NCBI GenBank assembly: GCA_000442125.1
Contig: KE546967.1
Coordinates: 1,302,001-1,366,000, forward strand
Reading direction: 5' to 3'
DNA: 64,000 nucleotides
DNA from: Opeltia flavorubescens
Taxonomy: Eukaryota > Ascomycota > Lecanoromycetes > Teloschistales > Teloschistaceae
This document shows, piece after piece, positions 45,776 through 58,700 of this stretch; within the stretch, counting starts at the first letter, position 1, and the number at the start of each line of letters is the position of its first letter. The position numbers and the translations under genes are program-made. The notes below the pieces were generated by a model. It ran no database searches, was not told where the DNA came from, and saw only the letters and a program-made list of their open reading frames with translations.

Positions 45776-46847
45776 ATGGCAACTATGGACTACGAAACGG
45801 AAAATGGTCGTTATGACGGTAAGGACAAGCTTGATCGCATCATTCAGCCCTTCCCGTCCTTTCTTTGCATTTGGTGACATTTATTGACGCCAAATCCATC
45901 AGAAGAACCGCGTTACGATCGTGATCGAAGTGCTTCACCACGTCCAATGAAGCGTGAAGATGACTACGGCAAGCGCGATGATAGCTATCGTGGTGGTCGT
46001 GATAGAAGTGCTTCACCCAACGGTCGCGTTGATTCTCGGTATGCTGACCGCCCTTGATGCTCTAAGCACCTGGTCCCTGACTGATTATATGTTCAGTGGT
46101 CCAGCACCAGACCGTGGCGGAGATGACCGCGATGCTGCTCGCAATCCTGGCTCGAACCTCTTTGTCACAGGCATTCACCCTCGCCTCAATGAAGCCGATG
46201 TGACTCGCTTGTTCGAGAAATATGGTATCGTTGAAGGATGCTCAATTATGAAAGATCCTCACACCCAGGAGTCGCGTGGTTTCGGCTTTGTCAAAATGGT
46301 AACTGGCGAGCAAGCTGACGCAGCCAAGGAAGGACTGCAGGGAGAGAACATCGAGGGTCGTACGTTGAGCATTGAAAAAGCTAGGAGAAGCCGCCCGAGG
46401 ACTCCCACACCTGGCAAATACTTTGGTCCTCCAAAACGAGGTATGCAGACTCCAGGTCTAATATTCTACACATGCATTTGCTAAGCTTTCGTAGATGACG
46501 TCCGTCCTCCTCCTCGAGGTGGACGTTATGGAGGCTACGATCGTTACGATGACCGTCGTCGTGGTGGCTACGGTGGAGGTGGCTACGGTGGTGGAGGACG
46601 GTATGACGACAGCTATCGTTCCTCTCGCTACGATGACCGTGGCTATGGACGTCGTGACGACTATGGATCCCGCGGCATCGATCGCTATGCCTCAAGCCGT
46701 GACGATCGCTACAGCAGCCGCGGAGACGATCGACGTGGTGGATCTGACTACTACAGTCGTGACAGCGGACGTGGCTATGGCGGGGATTCAGCTCCATCGA
46801 GAGAACCCTACGGTGGAGGTAGCGACGATAGGTACTCTCGTCGTTAA
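45776..46847 (+). CDS. Tra2-like SR RNA-binding protein
   Basis: Exons 45776-45818, 45903-46038, 46097-46440, 46495-46847; 291 residues. The N-terminus has RSASP repeats (YDRDRSASPRP, GRDRSASPNG). A single RRM (about residues 79-155) has NLFVTGIHPRL (RNP2) and SRGFGFVKMV (RNP1). It is followed by KARRSRPRTPTPGKYFGPP, like the linker of transformer-2 proteins. The C-terminus is an RGG/YGG and RDD-rich low-complexity tail. The RS-RRM-RS plan and the linker suggest a Tra2-type splicing regulator. Other hnRNP or SR proteins are possible. Expected in the nucleus. Confidence 0.88.
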
Positions 46848-49322
46848 GTAATGGCCAGCTAATCTACTCAGGTGCGGAGCGCTCATCAAAATAATGCGCC
46901 CAAACCTGAAAGCTCGGCTCCAAAATCCAGCTCGACCAGCCTTGAGCCTAGGTTACTCGAGCGTTGGCGATCTCAACACTCTGGTCGCGGGGCTTCTTTG
47001 TTAGATCATGGACAGCATCATACATCAGGCCTCTTTCGGATGATGTTACCGGTTTGTCTTTTTTTCAACTATTCGGCGATTTCAAAATGGATTCTGCGGA
47101 CAATATGCCGTAATGGACACTCGAAAGGCAACAGCTTTCGATCGAAGGATTTGCAGGATTCTCTTTCTCTCATCAGGTTTTCGGAAACGGGCTTCTAGCA
47201 TGTCGACTACAGCATACTACGCTATGGTCGCCCAAAAAAAGGCTGGCAAGATCAGCATATCAAACTGTAATACTAGACGACTTGCAACTTCACCTGATTC
47301 GCTTCATCAAGTATCCTCGACAAGTCCCGAAAATTTGCATGGGCTCCGCAGTATTGTATGCACCTGACGACCAGACAAAAATTCCACCCATGATTCGCCG
47401 TGCACTACTCTAAACCTTCGTTTCTCACAGCGAAACTAGTCGCCCTTTCGCCTGATCCTGCAGTAAACCGAATCCAGACGGTACAAGTACAATGCCGTGA
47501 TCAACCTTTTAGATACATCTCTTCAGCCGTCACCATATTTCCTACTACGGTGTCTACCCGACCAATGCTACCGCGAATTCTAGATTCAAGGTCCTGAGTC
47601 AGGTATGTAGCGAGTCTTCAGAATTGCCGCATGCGTCGAAATCGAGGAATGCAAATTCACCGACCTTCTATTTCTTTGTACTGACCTTATCGAAGACTTG
47701 ATGCTCACTATCAGTAAGCCACAGACATCATACTACAGCCTCTGCACCGTGTGTCACTTTGAAGTGAGCGACACGCTCACTGTCACCGACATGGCACGTC
47801 GAATATTCGCGTACAATGATTTTTCCGTTGACTAGTTGGAGACTCGCCCATCCACCACTTGTCGATACCCCTGATCATGCGGTACCATGTCAGGTGATCA
47901 ATTGGAACATCTCTCGTGCCTACCGGCTGTCGCTATCCATTGCCGTTTTGAGGAATAGCCATCGTTCTCCGTCGACGTGCTGCTTATTATCACCCTACCG
48001 TTATGAGTCTAATGTCCGTGACTAACAACGATAACGGTGTAAAACCCTAGTACTGTGATCCGAGTACTTTGATAAACAACCAGACGGCACAATGCTTCAC
48101 TCCTTGGATCGGGGTTACGAGGTCAAGCCAGACGATACTCTCTAAATGAGAATTGGGATCAGCCCTCAAATCAAAATTGATCAATTGAATAAGTTGACTC
48201 TTTTTTTTTAGATATCTCGGCAACAAGACACCTGCGCTCAACCAGGATGAAGTAAGGCCGTGCAGATATTTGACAGTTCGACTCCTTTCATCCTTAGGCT
48301 GGCAGAAGGAGCCATGGCACATACTTAGGCTTACCTACAGTCAACCTGATCCAGGACTGATTGCTCCTGCACGATATCAATGATTGGATAGCTCAGGTAA
48401 GCAATAGCTATTATATCACGAGCCCCGTCGACTGCGAATGTAAAGCCCCTTTTCGGACCCGTAAAATTAAGATCTCAACCCATTTCTCGCCGAGAAGTAA
48501 TCGTAGGAACTTACGAAAGATTGACCTTCTCTCCCATCGTATTGATTTCCACTATGAGAATATCGCGTGTTTTTTCAAATTTTTTTATAATCTAATATTG
48601 ACGAACTTTTGCTTGGTTGCAAATCCCCATGAGGATTGCATTGTACGAGCAGCAACAATGATGAGTAGCTTTTCCTGAAGGAGATCTTCTGCATCTTTGT
48701 TGCTGATCGCCATCGAGCACGCTTTGTCCTTCTTGCTGAAGATTAGTCGTCGACTGAGCTGGTATGTACATTTTCGTAGAATTTTGGGAGAATCTGTTTC
48801 TGTGGGCTTCATGTCTAGTGCGCAAAGGCTCCTAAAAGACGATATATACTTCGTGTTCAAGACATTAAGTTACAGCTCCTATTTGGAAGGGGAAAGTAAA
48901 CAGAACACAAAAGGTGTCTATAGAGATTAATATCCATAAGTAAATCATAGCATTAGAACTGCTTCTGCGTATATTCGTTCCATGGGCTACCTCTGGGAAT
49001 GTCATACATCTCTCTATGCTCGTGATACTTACTCGTGCTTCTGTTTAAGACATAAGAATCAAGTCTTGTTCAACATTCTGCGCATTTGCAGTCCTACAGG
49101 TGTTCTAGTCTTGGACTTATAAGCTGCCGTCTCAAGCAAGCACGAGTGAGAAAANTCGAGCTATCAATTGACAGGCTTGGTCAAGACTTGATCCATTTCT
49201 TTTGTGTTGTTTTGCAATATGCCACTTGCTTCACGATAAAAAAGATCCTCCCCCAACGATAAATATTTATCTTCCCCCATTTTTCCGTGTTATTCGAACA
49301 TATCTCGCTAGCTACTAAAACA
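46848..49322. other. Gene-poor 2.5 kb with one ambiguous base
   Basis: No convincing gene on either strand. The left part is probably the 3' UTR of the Tra2-like gene. One undetermined base (n) occurs at 49155. The rest shows nothing I can name. Confidence 0.4.
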
Positions 49323-50258
49323 TCAAGCCACCAACCCTCCATCAACCGTCACTACAGCACCAGAAGTGTAGCTACTCTCCTCACTCAGCAGAAACGCAAT
49401 CAACTTGGCAACTTCCTCGGGCTGGCCATATCGTCCCATTGGGACGCGACTTATGTAGCCCTTTGAAAGCTCGGTTTTGCCGGCTTCGCCAGTCATGTTG
49501 GACATCATGGGAGTATCGATGGGACCTCTGAGAACACATGAGGTTGATTAGCGATGTTGATGCTTACGGAGGGGAACAGGGGACGTCGCGGAGCGATGGT
49601 AAACACTCACGGTGCAATGGCATTGATCCGGATATTGTCCGGCCCATACTCGTTTGCGGCAGTCGTGGTCATGCCGACAACGGCGTGCTATCGAAGGGGG
49701 TCAGCCGTGCCAGCGAGAGATAGATTCCAAGTAAGCTATCAATTCAGGCGAAGAAGAAATGATGCACACCTTGGTCGCACTATAAGCAAAACCCTTCGCA
49801 TACCCTCTAATCCCGGCCGCTGACGCAGCATTGACAATACTGGCAGGGCCCTTCATCCTCTTCAACTGCGATTTCATGCAGTTGTAGACACCTTTCAGAT
49901 TCACACCGATAATGAAATCGAAATCCTCTTCCTCAATCTCGGCAGTCTTTACCCTGCTTGTGCTTTTCCCAGTCACCCCGGCAAGATTCGCTGCCCCATC
50001 GATTTTTCCGAATGCAGAGACGATCTCCTCGGTCCAAGCCTCGACCTCTTGCGATGAAGCGACATTGACCTTCTTCGAATGTACCTTTGCTTTTGGTGAA
50101 GCCTTTTTAATGGATTCGGTAGCGGCCGCGAGAGATTCATCTTTGACGTCTGCTATAGACACTGTAGCACCTCGCGCCGCGAGAAGATGGGCCGTAGCGA
50201 GTCCGATACCGGACGCAGCGCCAGTAATGGCAATGACCTTGCCATCGAGAGAAGTCAT
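49323..50258 (-). CDS. Short-chain dehydrogenase/reductase (SDR)
   Basis: Exons on the minus strand: 50258-49770, 49687-49611, 49527-49323; 256 residues. Classical SDR: cofactor motif ITGAASGIGLA (TGxxxGxG), an NLAGVT segment in place of the usual NNAG, catalytic Ser in IVNAASAAG and the YSATK motif (Y-x3-K) at the end of exon 1. Exon 2 supplies HAVVGMTTTAANEYGPDNIR. The C-terminus VVTVDGGLVA is typical. An acidic residue after the second beta strand (IADVKD) suggests NAD(H) preference. The substrate is unknown; fungal relatives include secondary-metabolism and general oxidoreductases. It has no cluster partners here. Confidence 0.92.
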
Positions 50259-50671
50259 GGTTTTTGATGAGCAATGGGGTTTTGAGTTCAAGTCGCTTCG
50301 ATATTTGCCCTTTTGTGCTTGGAGTTGATTGTTGACAATTGGAGACGACCTTCACGGACCACTGGAAAATAACTGGTTCCAGGAGAGTGACATGAATAGG
50401 TACGTATATAACGTTTTGAGACGGAGAAGATGGAAATGCATGTAGACGAACGTAGCGTGGGGCGGAGCATTAAGCTCTGTGACGTGCGTCCGGAGACATT
50501 ACTGTTAACCCCACATTACGATCGTCACATTGCATTCAACATCTACATCCCTTGGGTAGGTGACGGAGATTGTGAGCATCGGCAACACATATCGATAATG
50601 CAAGTTAAGATTCATGTGGGGTCCAACCCATCGGATCCGCGGAAATTTCAAGGGCTGAAGTCTAATAATGT
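50259..50671. other. Spacer between BUB2 and SDR genes
   Basis: Promoter side of the SDR gene and 3' flank of BUB2; no gene seen. Confidence 0.45.
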
Positions 50672-52155
50672 CTATTCGGCATGGTGGACCAATTCTTCGT
50701 AGACGTCGGCTGGGATTTTTCTCAGATTACTGACAGTAATCTCGATGATGAGTTTTGACTGCAGTGGTGGAAAGGATCGTAGGAGTTTGGTGGGACTGTG
50801 GAGGGGCTCATTAGCAGCTGGTGTCATTTGACCAAAGATCTGCACACTGACCTAGGACTTGTGAGGAGAGTCTCTCTCATAATCACCAATTGTGCGCAGA
50901 TACATAGGATGTTGAGATGAGGCCCATATGCAAACAGGAAATCCCATATTTGGAGCACCTCGGGTAGCGGAGGAGTACAGGCGCACATGGTAAGCACCGA
51001 GGCGAAGGCGTATAACTCTGCCTTCATATGCTTGGACTGAAGGTATGCTGAGAGCTTCGGGTCAACGATAGCCAAACATCTGTCGACCAGGGCTAGGCCT
51101 TTGTGGACGCCATCCATTGCTCCTCGGACATAACCTGGACAGTCCCTCGTTACGAAGAGGTGGAAGGCGACAAAAGCCTCAGCTTCGCTCCGAGCGGCGT
51201 AAAGGAATGGCGCACAAAGCACGTTCATGCCCTGAACATAAATGCCCGGTTCGGTCCCGCCAGCTTCGGAGCCATCGGTCGCCGTTGTCGTTGAAGGACC
51301 TTGGGCATGCTTGATAGCTGGCGAAGCATGTTGCAGTTCTGGACTGCCGAGTTCGGTGGCCGCGTTGATTTTGGTCGAATCACCAAGTTTTTCCATCTTC
51401 GCATCATGAAGCTTCCAGGCGATAGCATTCAGAAGTCGGATGAGGGAGGCTTCGCTGACCCGGCGCTTGAAGAGGGGGTTGGTCGCTAGAGTGCGAAAGG
51501 TGTCATTACGAATCTTTGAGTAGGCTGGTGAAGCTCCACGCCTGATGAGCTCAAGATAGTTGTCGGTAGGTATTGCCGGGGCGTTGAGTAGGATCATCCA
51601 GACATATATCCGTAGTTGTGACTAGGTAAGAATGAGTGTGGCATCCTTTAATTCAACACAACGGTTTCATACCATGCCGTCGCTATCAGCCAAAAGTCCC
51701 TCACACAAGACCAGATGGCGTAGCCTGGCGAGCTCCGTCTGCAGATCTCCCTGGGGTCCTTGACGGACTATGGCCTCCAGCTCCTCCCTTGGATTCTGGT
51801 TCGCCGGATTCCTTCTCGGCGCTGTGGCTCTTCGACTGGACGTTGTGTTATTGGCGGCATTTGGAACAACGGCGTCACTATTCGATCGAGTGCGATGGTG
51901 GGCTGAGAGTGTGGGCAGCGGCGGGATCTGGGGAGCTTGAGCATGGTGCGAGGAGCTGGTGTTCCGCTGTTGCTGCTGACGCTGCTGAGATATGAGGGAG
52001 GGTGTGCTTGAAGCTGCGTAATTGGCGGACAATTGGTGAGCTGATTGCAGCTTCCTCAAACCGCGATTGCTTTTTGGAGAGCGTAGTTGATGATCTGTTG
52101 GTGCGGCGGTGGAGGGAGGCAGGTGCGGAGCATGTTTGATAGGGGAATTGATCAT
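50672..52155 (-). CDS. BUB2: TBC-domain GAP of the mitotic exit/septation network (Bub2/Cdc16)
   Basis: Exons on the minus strand: 52155-51673, 51621-50852, 50795-50672; 458 residues. The N-terminus (to about 135) is disordered and Q/S/P-rich. The TBC domain begins ELARLRHLVLCEGL and continues, across the first intron, with SQLRIYVWMILL. It has the arginine-finger motif IRNDTFR (R204) and the glutamine-finger GIYVQGMNVL. The segment SPAYSKIRNDTFRTLATNPL is characteristic of Bub2/Cdc16. The last exon adds SPTKLLRSFPPLQSK. With Bfa1/Byr4 it should inactivate the GTPase Tem1/Spg1. The start at 52155 (MINSPIKH) is preferred; the same frame is open to 52275. A repeat-poor insert (about 260-300) splits the domain. 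Confidence 0.93.
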
Positions 52156-52455
52156 AGTGAGACTGAGACCGTCAAGTTTTTCCGTAGCCAATATAGCGAC
52201 AGGCACATAGATAATTGTCTTATGGTTGAAGATAGGGTGATGAATCGAATCCTCGCTAAACCTTAACGCCGTCACATCAAAGGCTTGGCCCGGTGACGCC
52301 GTTTATTCGTGTCATTTTCGCGTCAGAGATGGGTCGGGAGATCTACTCGATGAGCTCATACGCCGATCCACAAGCATCAGCTCGCCGTTTCGATACAATG
52401 TCAATCGCAACCTCAACCTATCCATGTTCAGCCATTCACCCTCTGAAATACCAAT
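52156..52455. promoter_or_regulatory. Divergent promoter of BUB2 and HhH-protein gene
   Basis: 300 bases between two start codons on opposite strands; must serve both genes unless the BUB2 start is further upstream. No clear box seen. Confidence 0.4.
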
Positions 52456-53483
52456 ATGCCTCCCAAAAAGACCAAGCAGCCGGAGAAAGACACGGCAATC
52501 GATCAAAAACCAGATGCGCCTACAGAGGCTATGAATAATGAAAGCCAGCCTGAGACCAAGAAGTCCTCCACACTCCCTTCCAAGCGCAAAGCCAACACCG
52601 AAGACGCTCCCGCCAAAGCTCCTCGTCGCTCTGCTCGCGGCGCAACCCAAACCGAGCCAGATGTCGTCAAACTTATCAATTATCTCCTCTCCCCTGCATC
52701 ACTAAATACCTGTCGGCCAAAGGACGAGACTGAAGATATCAAAGCGCGAGGGGATCATCTGCGCACTTATTCTTCTTCTACCTTTACTCCCTTTGAAGAG
52801 CTGATTTGTGCCGTCATTCTAAGCCGCCCGATCAGTCACGCATTGGGGTTGAGAACCATTCGGACCTTGTTCAATGACCCATACAATCTTACCACGCCCA
52901 AAAAGATCAGGGCTGGCGGCTTCGAACAGATGATCAAAGCAGTGAACGAGGCGCGTACGCAGCATAGACAGAAAACTGCCGAAGAACTTGTTCTTTTGGC
53001 AGATGCGGTCGTTGACCACCTTGGCGATAGTGAAGAAGACGTAGATTTAGAGAAAGTGAGAAGAGAATGTGGACATGATTGGGAGAAGGTATAGCTACCA
53101 GCCGTATCTTCGAGATTCATTGTCATTCAATCCTAATTCAAAACTAGGAGAAAGCGATGCTAAAGACCAATGTCAAAGGCCTAGGCAAAACGGGTCTGGA
53201 CATCTTTGCACGTCGCATCCAAGCTTCGTGGCCCAATCTGTACCCTTTCGCTGATCAAAGAACGCTGTCGGGATTGCAGAAACTTGGCCTGCCAGGCACT
53301 GCCGAAGAACTTAAGAAACTCTTGGATGATCACTGGTCGGAGCTTAATGTCAAGGATATGAAAGGGGATGAAGAAGAGAAGAAGAGGAGGGCCTTGGTCC
53401 AGGTCCTCGAAAGGGCGGTAGGCGTCGATCTCGAAGGCAATGCTGATACCGTGAGGGCGGAAAGTACACCGAGTGCTGAGTGA
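52456..53483 (+). CDS. HhH-GPD-like DNA glycosylase/endonuclease III-like protein
   Basis: Exons 52456-53088 and 53148-53483; 322 residues. The N-terminal 60 residues are basic and disordered (PPKKTKQPEK and later SKRKAN), a likely nuclear signal. The helical body includes TPFEELICAVILSRPISHAL, similar to the first helices of the HhH-GPD fold. Then comes a hairpin VKGLGKTGLDIFARRIQ and WPNLYPFADQRTLSGLQKLG. This resembles an uncharacterised family also found in bacteria, where the hairpin is followed by a Tyr/Phe-Ala-Asp segment. The usual catalytic lysine site (GVGxK) is not canonical here, and the D of PFAD is only a candidate. A structural DNA-binding role is possible. Confidence 0.72.
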
Positions 53484-53644
53484 TGACACATATATCCGGG
53501 AAGGCTGTTCCGTGCATGTCTGCTGCATTGATGCCCATGTAAAAGGAGCTGCGCCTGGAATTGGGTCTCCAGAGGATTTCGACTCGTACCATTACCATAC
53601 CCGTATAATGCACAGAAGATTTATATACATACAAATACATATTC

Positions 53645-55172
53645 TTATCCCTGGTGCAACTTTTTTATCCTCGTTGAGCCCTCGTAGAATGCGCGGTCTA
53701 TTGCAGCCGCAACAGTCAGTGTCCCGCCAATGACCGCAGCAACACCCGTCAAAAATCCTGTGAAGCTTTTCGTTCTTTCTTCCCGATTGATGACTTTCAT
53801 AGGAGATATATCCTGTCCACCGTAAGCTGGTTGGCTTACCCTGCATAGAGGATGGAGAAGCTTACATAGCTGAAGAAAACACCCGGGATGCCACCCCTAG
53901 AGAACGTTGGGTCAATTATACCACATCTTGAGCATTGTAACGAGGTATCGACTTACATTGCATGCAGGCGTTCCTTGTGCCCTTCCTGCGAATCTGATCC
54001 ACCCCTGAGACTTCTTTTGTGACTGGTAACAGAATATTGATGAGTCTCTAGGCTCCCGTCTTGTCCAAACCCATGCTGTCCGATAGAGACGAGGTCAGAC
54101 GAATCGCCCTGATCAGTCAATCCCGGTCTTGCTTTCCGTCCCAGTGGGTAATACGAGGTCGAGACTACTTTGACAAAATACATGTAGTTGAATGCCGCAT
54201 CGTCCGTAGTTTGATAAGTGTTGTCTAAGGGATTTAGGTGATGGCTCGACCATTCCATGGTCTTTCCTGCCATTCTTTTTGTCAAATCATCTGGTAGTTG
54301 AGGTCCAAAGCGTAAATGGTGGATCGTATGTGTGAAAGTATGGGATCCTTGGCTAGGATCCATGTAGTTGTTTAAATCGTGTACATGCATCATACCATTA
54401 CTGAAGCTGCGTCCAGGAGCGATGTGGAAGTTGCCGATGACTTTGTTAACACGGAAGCCGCCCTCTATGCGGCAACCTTGGTCACGCTGGGCCTCCAGCC
54501 TCTCCGAGTAGTGCTCCCGTTTGCATTGCTCAACACCCTCGCCCTTGCCGAATGCCCATGATACCGAGGCATAAGCTTCCCGAACTTCTTCGCATGTTTG
54601 GCAGCATCCAGGCTTAACGGCTGATGCCGGCGCAGGAGGTCCGTAGCATTCACCGCAATAGCTGGGATCAAGGTGAGTTGCTTGCTCATCACCATGTCTA
54701 TTCTACAGTCAGCCTTGTCTACGAGGACGTCGTAGGGTATTCACAGGTCCAATGATCGGACATCAATTGGTCGCCCACCCTCAATTGCCGAAGCTAACTG
54801 AACCTTTTGTATCCCATGCTTGACTCCGGTCTGCTGCTCGCCCGAAACGTCCATGACATCCAGTGTCAAAAGTTCACATGGTATGCGTGGGAAAGAGATG
54901 TTCATATGTATCTCCATCCTCTCTCCTTTAGTTTCACTCGTCAGCCATTTGTTTCATCCGGTTATTGATTCACGCCCACCTCTTCCCTTATCGACAATGA
55001 GCTCCGGATGTACGATTATCCTTCTGTAATCAGACCATTCTCCCCAAACCAAGTAGAAAATAATGAGCAGTGAAGTTATGGTGACAATCCCTCCCGATGT
55101 CGTCCGTATCCGCGCATCCTCCACTGTTTTCGTAAAAGCATCAAGCCTGGTAAATCTCGACTTTGGTGGCAT
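53645..55172 (-). CDS. ERV46: COPII cargo receptor Erv46 (ERGIC3)
   Basis: Five exons on the minus strand: 55172-54980, 54925-54745, 54697-53957, 53896-53866, 53814 region to 53645 (best start 53812); 437 residues. It starts MPPKSRFTRLDAFTKTVEDA. TM1 is GIVTITSLLIIFYLVWGEW. The luminal domain has GERMEIHMNISFPRIPCELL, created by the first splice. The Cys-rich YCGECYG and GCCQTCEEVREAYASVSW follow, then GMMHVHDLNNY. TM2 lies near the C-terminus (FTGFLTGVAAVIGGTLTVAA). The protein cycles between ER and Golgi with Erv41 and retrieves HDEL-lacking ER proteins. Exon 4 is only 31 bases. The acceptor at 54698 was chosen over one 5 bases upstream because it keeps the frame. Confidence 0.95.
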
Positions 55173-55730
55173 CACGGCGGCCACCGCCCCAGAGATGGAA
55201 TGTTGAGCTGTACAGCCAAGCGGTTATGGCATTGAGACTCACTCCAGTAGTCAGACCTCAACTGGGAGACAGATGAGCAAGGGCCGCAGGCCCAGTCACA
55301 GACACTTGTGAAAACAAATGGGATAGCTAATATCGTAGGTGATAAGCTAAAAAAAGGTGAAAGGCCACCTCACGAATTACAGTATTGGGCGGCTGAAGCG
55401 CGGCATGCTAGGATGGAACAAGAATGGCTTTCAGCCGCATTTTCAAATGGATATGCATATTGATATAGAACATGCATCAGTAGATGGAGTTTCATACTTT
55501 ATTTAATATTCATGTAGCAAGAATCAATAACAGGACCTTGCATGACCTTTCTTCCTTTACTTTTGTCTTTCGTCCCAACGATATCCATGCAAGCTACAAA
55601 TACAAAAGGAGCTATACAAATGAATATTCTCCTCCTCTTTGCGTATAAATACATCCAGGCTGGCCTGGATCTTAATGAAAAACAAAGAATCGTTCAAGTG
55701 GTAATTGCAAAAATTTCCATAATGCTCTCA
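55173..55730. other. Spacer between NTO1 and ERV46 genes
   Basis: 3' flank of the NTO1-like gene and 5' flank of ERV46. No gene seen. Confidence 0.45.
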
Positions 55731-58700
55731 TTACCATCCCCGGTTCCTCTTTCTTCTTGCTGCGGCTTTCTTTCTTGCGGCCGCTTTCGCAGCTTTCTCT
55801 TCGTCCACTGCCTCCGAAGGCTCCGACATGGCTTCATCCATCGTGTCGTTTCCAACGAGACCTGATAGTTCGGCCTCATCCATATCGCTGAGCTCTTCGC
55901 TCATGCCTCGAACGAGGTCACGGCCAGTCCATCGCTCATCCTGGATTGTGGTTCCTTCGGGATCAAATGGCTCCATGTACCATGGTATGCCGCCCCCTGA
56001 AAGCGCTTGCAGCTGGCCAGATGAGCTGAGCGGAGGCGTTGGAGGTTCGCGGTTGTTAGAGCCTGTTCGATCAAATGGCGTTCCCGTCATGCCATTGACC
56101 ACATGCTCGCGGTTGGTCATAGTGTCGGTATCGCCGCCATTAGGCTCTTCAGGGGTAAGGTGGTGATGATGCATCCGGGCACCTTTCGATACTGTTTCAG
56201 GATCCGCGGAGTCCTGCATAGTCGATGCTTTGGCGAAGCCATTGACCATGCCTCCTGAGGGGATGTCTGAACTGCCTCTCCCGCCAATCTCGCTAATGAC
56301 TCCGTGTTGCGGTTCCACGATAGAATCGTGACGCGACCGCATGCTATTCTCAAGCAGTATATCAAGATCTCTTAACTCTTTTTCGAACGGCCGGCCTGAC
56401 AATTCACTTTCTTTTCGCATCGCATCTTCCAGTGCTCCTTGCACTGCCTTAATGATGCGTTTTGCAAGCGCTTTCTTGTTCTTGAATTCTAGAGCCAGTT
56501 CTTTAGCAGCAGCGTCCCCAGCGACTCGAGCTTCAATCTGCGCATTATCGGCGGCCACAGGTAAGCCGATGGTCTCGCTAAAGACAGCGCCGAAGTCTGC
56601 CGAAAAAGCAGCAACGGATGTGTAGTAGCGTTCATTGAGTCTATTGCGGAGGACGGTGAACCCTTCATGGAAAATCTTCTTACCGTCAAACCTAGAAAAT
56701 GTCAGAAGTTACTCATTTAAGCAAGTTGAATCAGTCACTCACGCTTGCGCCTTCTCCATAATTGGCCATAGAAGAGGCGCAATGGGGAAGTACACGGTAT
56801 CCACGATATCCCGTAGCATCTCGGCATCTTGAAGCTTCTGCTGTTCTCGCATTTTTATTTCGTTACACAGTGTCTTCAACCTTTCGACATCCTGCTGTAG
56901 CTTCTCCGCAAAGTCAATCCGACGCTGCAGTCTAACCCTCCCAGCTGCACCCATGCCAGCAAAGTTGCGACGAGTGATCTCCATCGAAGTGAATGTCTCC
57001 ATCTGCAACTGCAACCGTTTGAGTAAAGAAGCGCCGCGTCGAGCTTCTCGCTTCAGCGTCCAGTATTTACATGCTTCAGCCGCAAACTCTTTCCGCCTGC
57101 GGATTGCGAAGCGCCCAAGCGAGCTTTCAACAGAATCGTATAAAACCTGTGGGATCACAGGAGCGCCCGATGGCAGCCGCCATACTGTTTTGGGAGGTGA
57201 TGTCCGCTTCTTCTTACCAGGTGGATTGAGTATGAGACTGACTTTAGGGTTGGTTGTGTCGAGATCCGGGTCGGTACCGAGAGTCCCAGTAGGTGGGTGT
57301 GCATTCATAGATAACGCAGCTTGCTGGCTGTCAGCCCAAAGCCTCCCACGCATGGTGTAGTGATAGTATTCAATGGCATCCGCTGTTGCTCCTTCAACAT
57401 CGTTTTCTCGACGCCAGTCTGCCGGGACATGCTTATCACAGAATGCTTTCAGGACGTTAGAGTCCAGATTTGCGGGTCCTCCATGAGTTGATTTCATCTT
57501 CAGAAAAAGCTTAGCCCTCCTGGCGCATGTCACATGAAATGCCACGAAGCAATTCTTGTTGCCGCACTGGATGCAAGCACCCATCTTTTGGCGGCAGATA
57601 TAACATGTCAGCCGCCATCTGGGCTTTGGAACCTTCTCTACATCCATCACGGGCTCCATGAAAGTAGTATTCCCCAACGTCACCTCCGGAATCCATATAG
57701 CGCAGAGCAGATGCGACCACCTTGACGCATTTGTTTGTTTGAAAGCTCCGTCGGTATTGGGACAAAATATGCAGGTGGGAGTTCCTCTACCGATCAGCTG
57801 GCACTTCCGACAAAGCCATTGGCCTTCCGGTATGAAAGGCACACCATAGCATTCCTGGTGAACCGCAAGATCACATCCATCGCAGAAGACGATCGCATTC
57901 GTATTCTCGCAATCACCATCATCGCAGATTGCACACTTGCTGTCCTGCTCTTCGCCGGGAGCGGTTGGTTCACCGTTGACAGCAGCGGCAGAACTTGATC
58001 TGGGTCGATGAGTTTGTGGGGGTTTCGGGTTTGGTTTTGGAATCCGCTTCTCTAAAGCATGCCACTCCTTCTCAATTTTGGTCATGGTAATCTCAAATAT
58101 TGCGGGCTTGATGGGCTCAACTTCTTCCGCCTTTCGCTGTGCGTTGTGAACTTCCAACCATTTCGTATCTTGCTCGTCCATATCATATTCAACTGTACCG
58201 ACTCCACTGCCTCCAATCGCAGCATTGCCTTCACCTTCGCTTTTGGTTCCAGGCGCCGCATCCAGATCTTCTTCAATGTTTCCCTCCGTGACCCTGATCA
58301 ACATTTTTTCGGGACGAATGTAGATATCACTCTCTTGGTAGCCAACGTGAGCCATAGATCGATCAACATAATTCAACAACCCTGCCCCTTTCTGCTCGTA
58401 TTTTAAAAACGGGTCCAAGGGATGAAATGACGGCTTCGGCAGCGTCAGCTTTTCGCGAGGATTTGGCCCGGGAATTGGTACAATTTTAGGTGCGTCAGGT
58501 GTACCAATTCCCTTGAGCATTGAGTCTGCTCGACGGATGGGTCTACCCCGCCTCCTAGGTGTGACCTCGAGTGAATCCAGACCGTGTCCAGTGTCGTTCG
58601 GTTGAGAATTCCTGGACGGTGTGCCTTCACTACGAAAAGAATCCTGATTCCCCATGAAATGCCCTTCGTCACCTGGCGTACGAGCTGTCTCGAATGTGAA

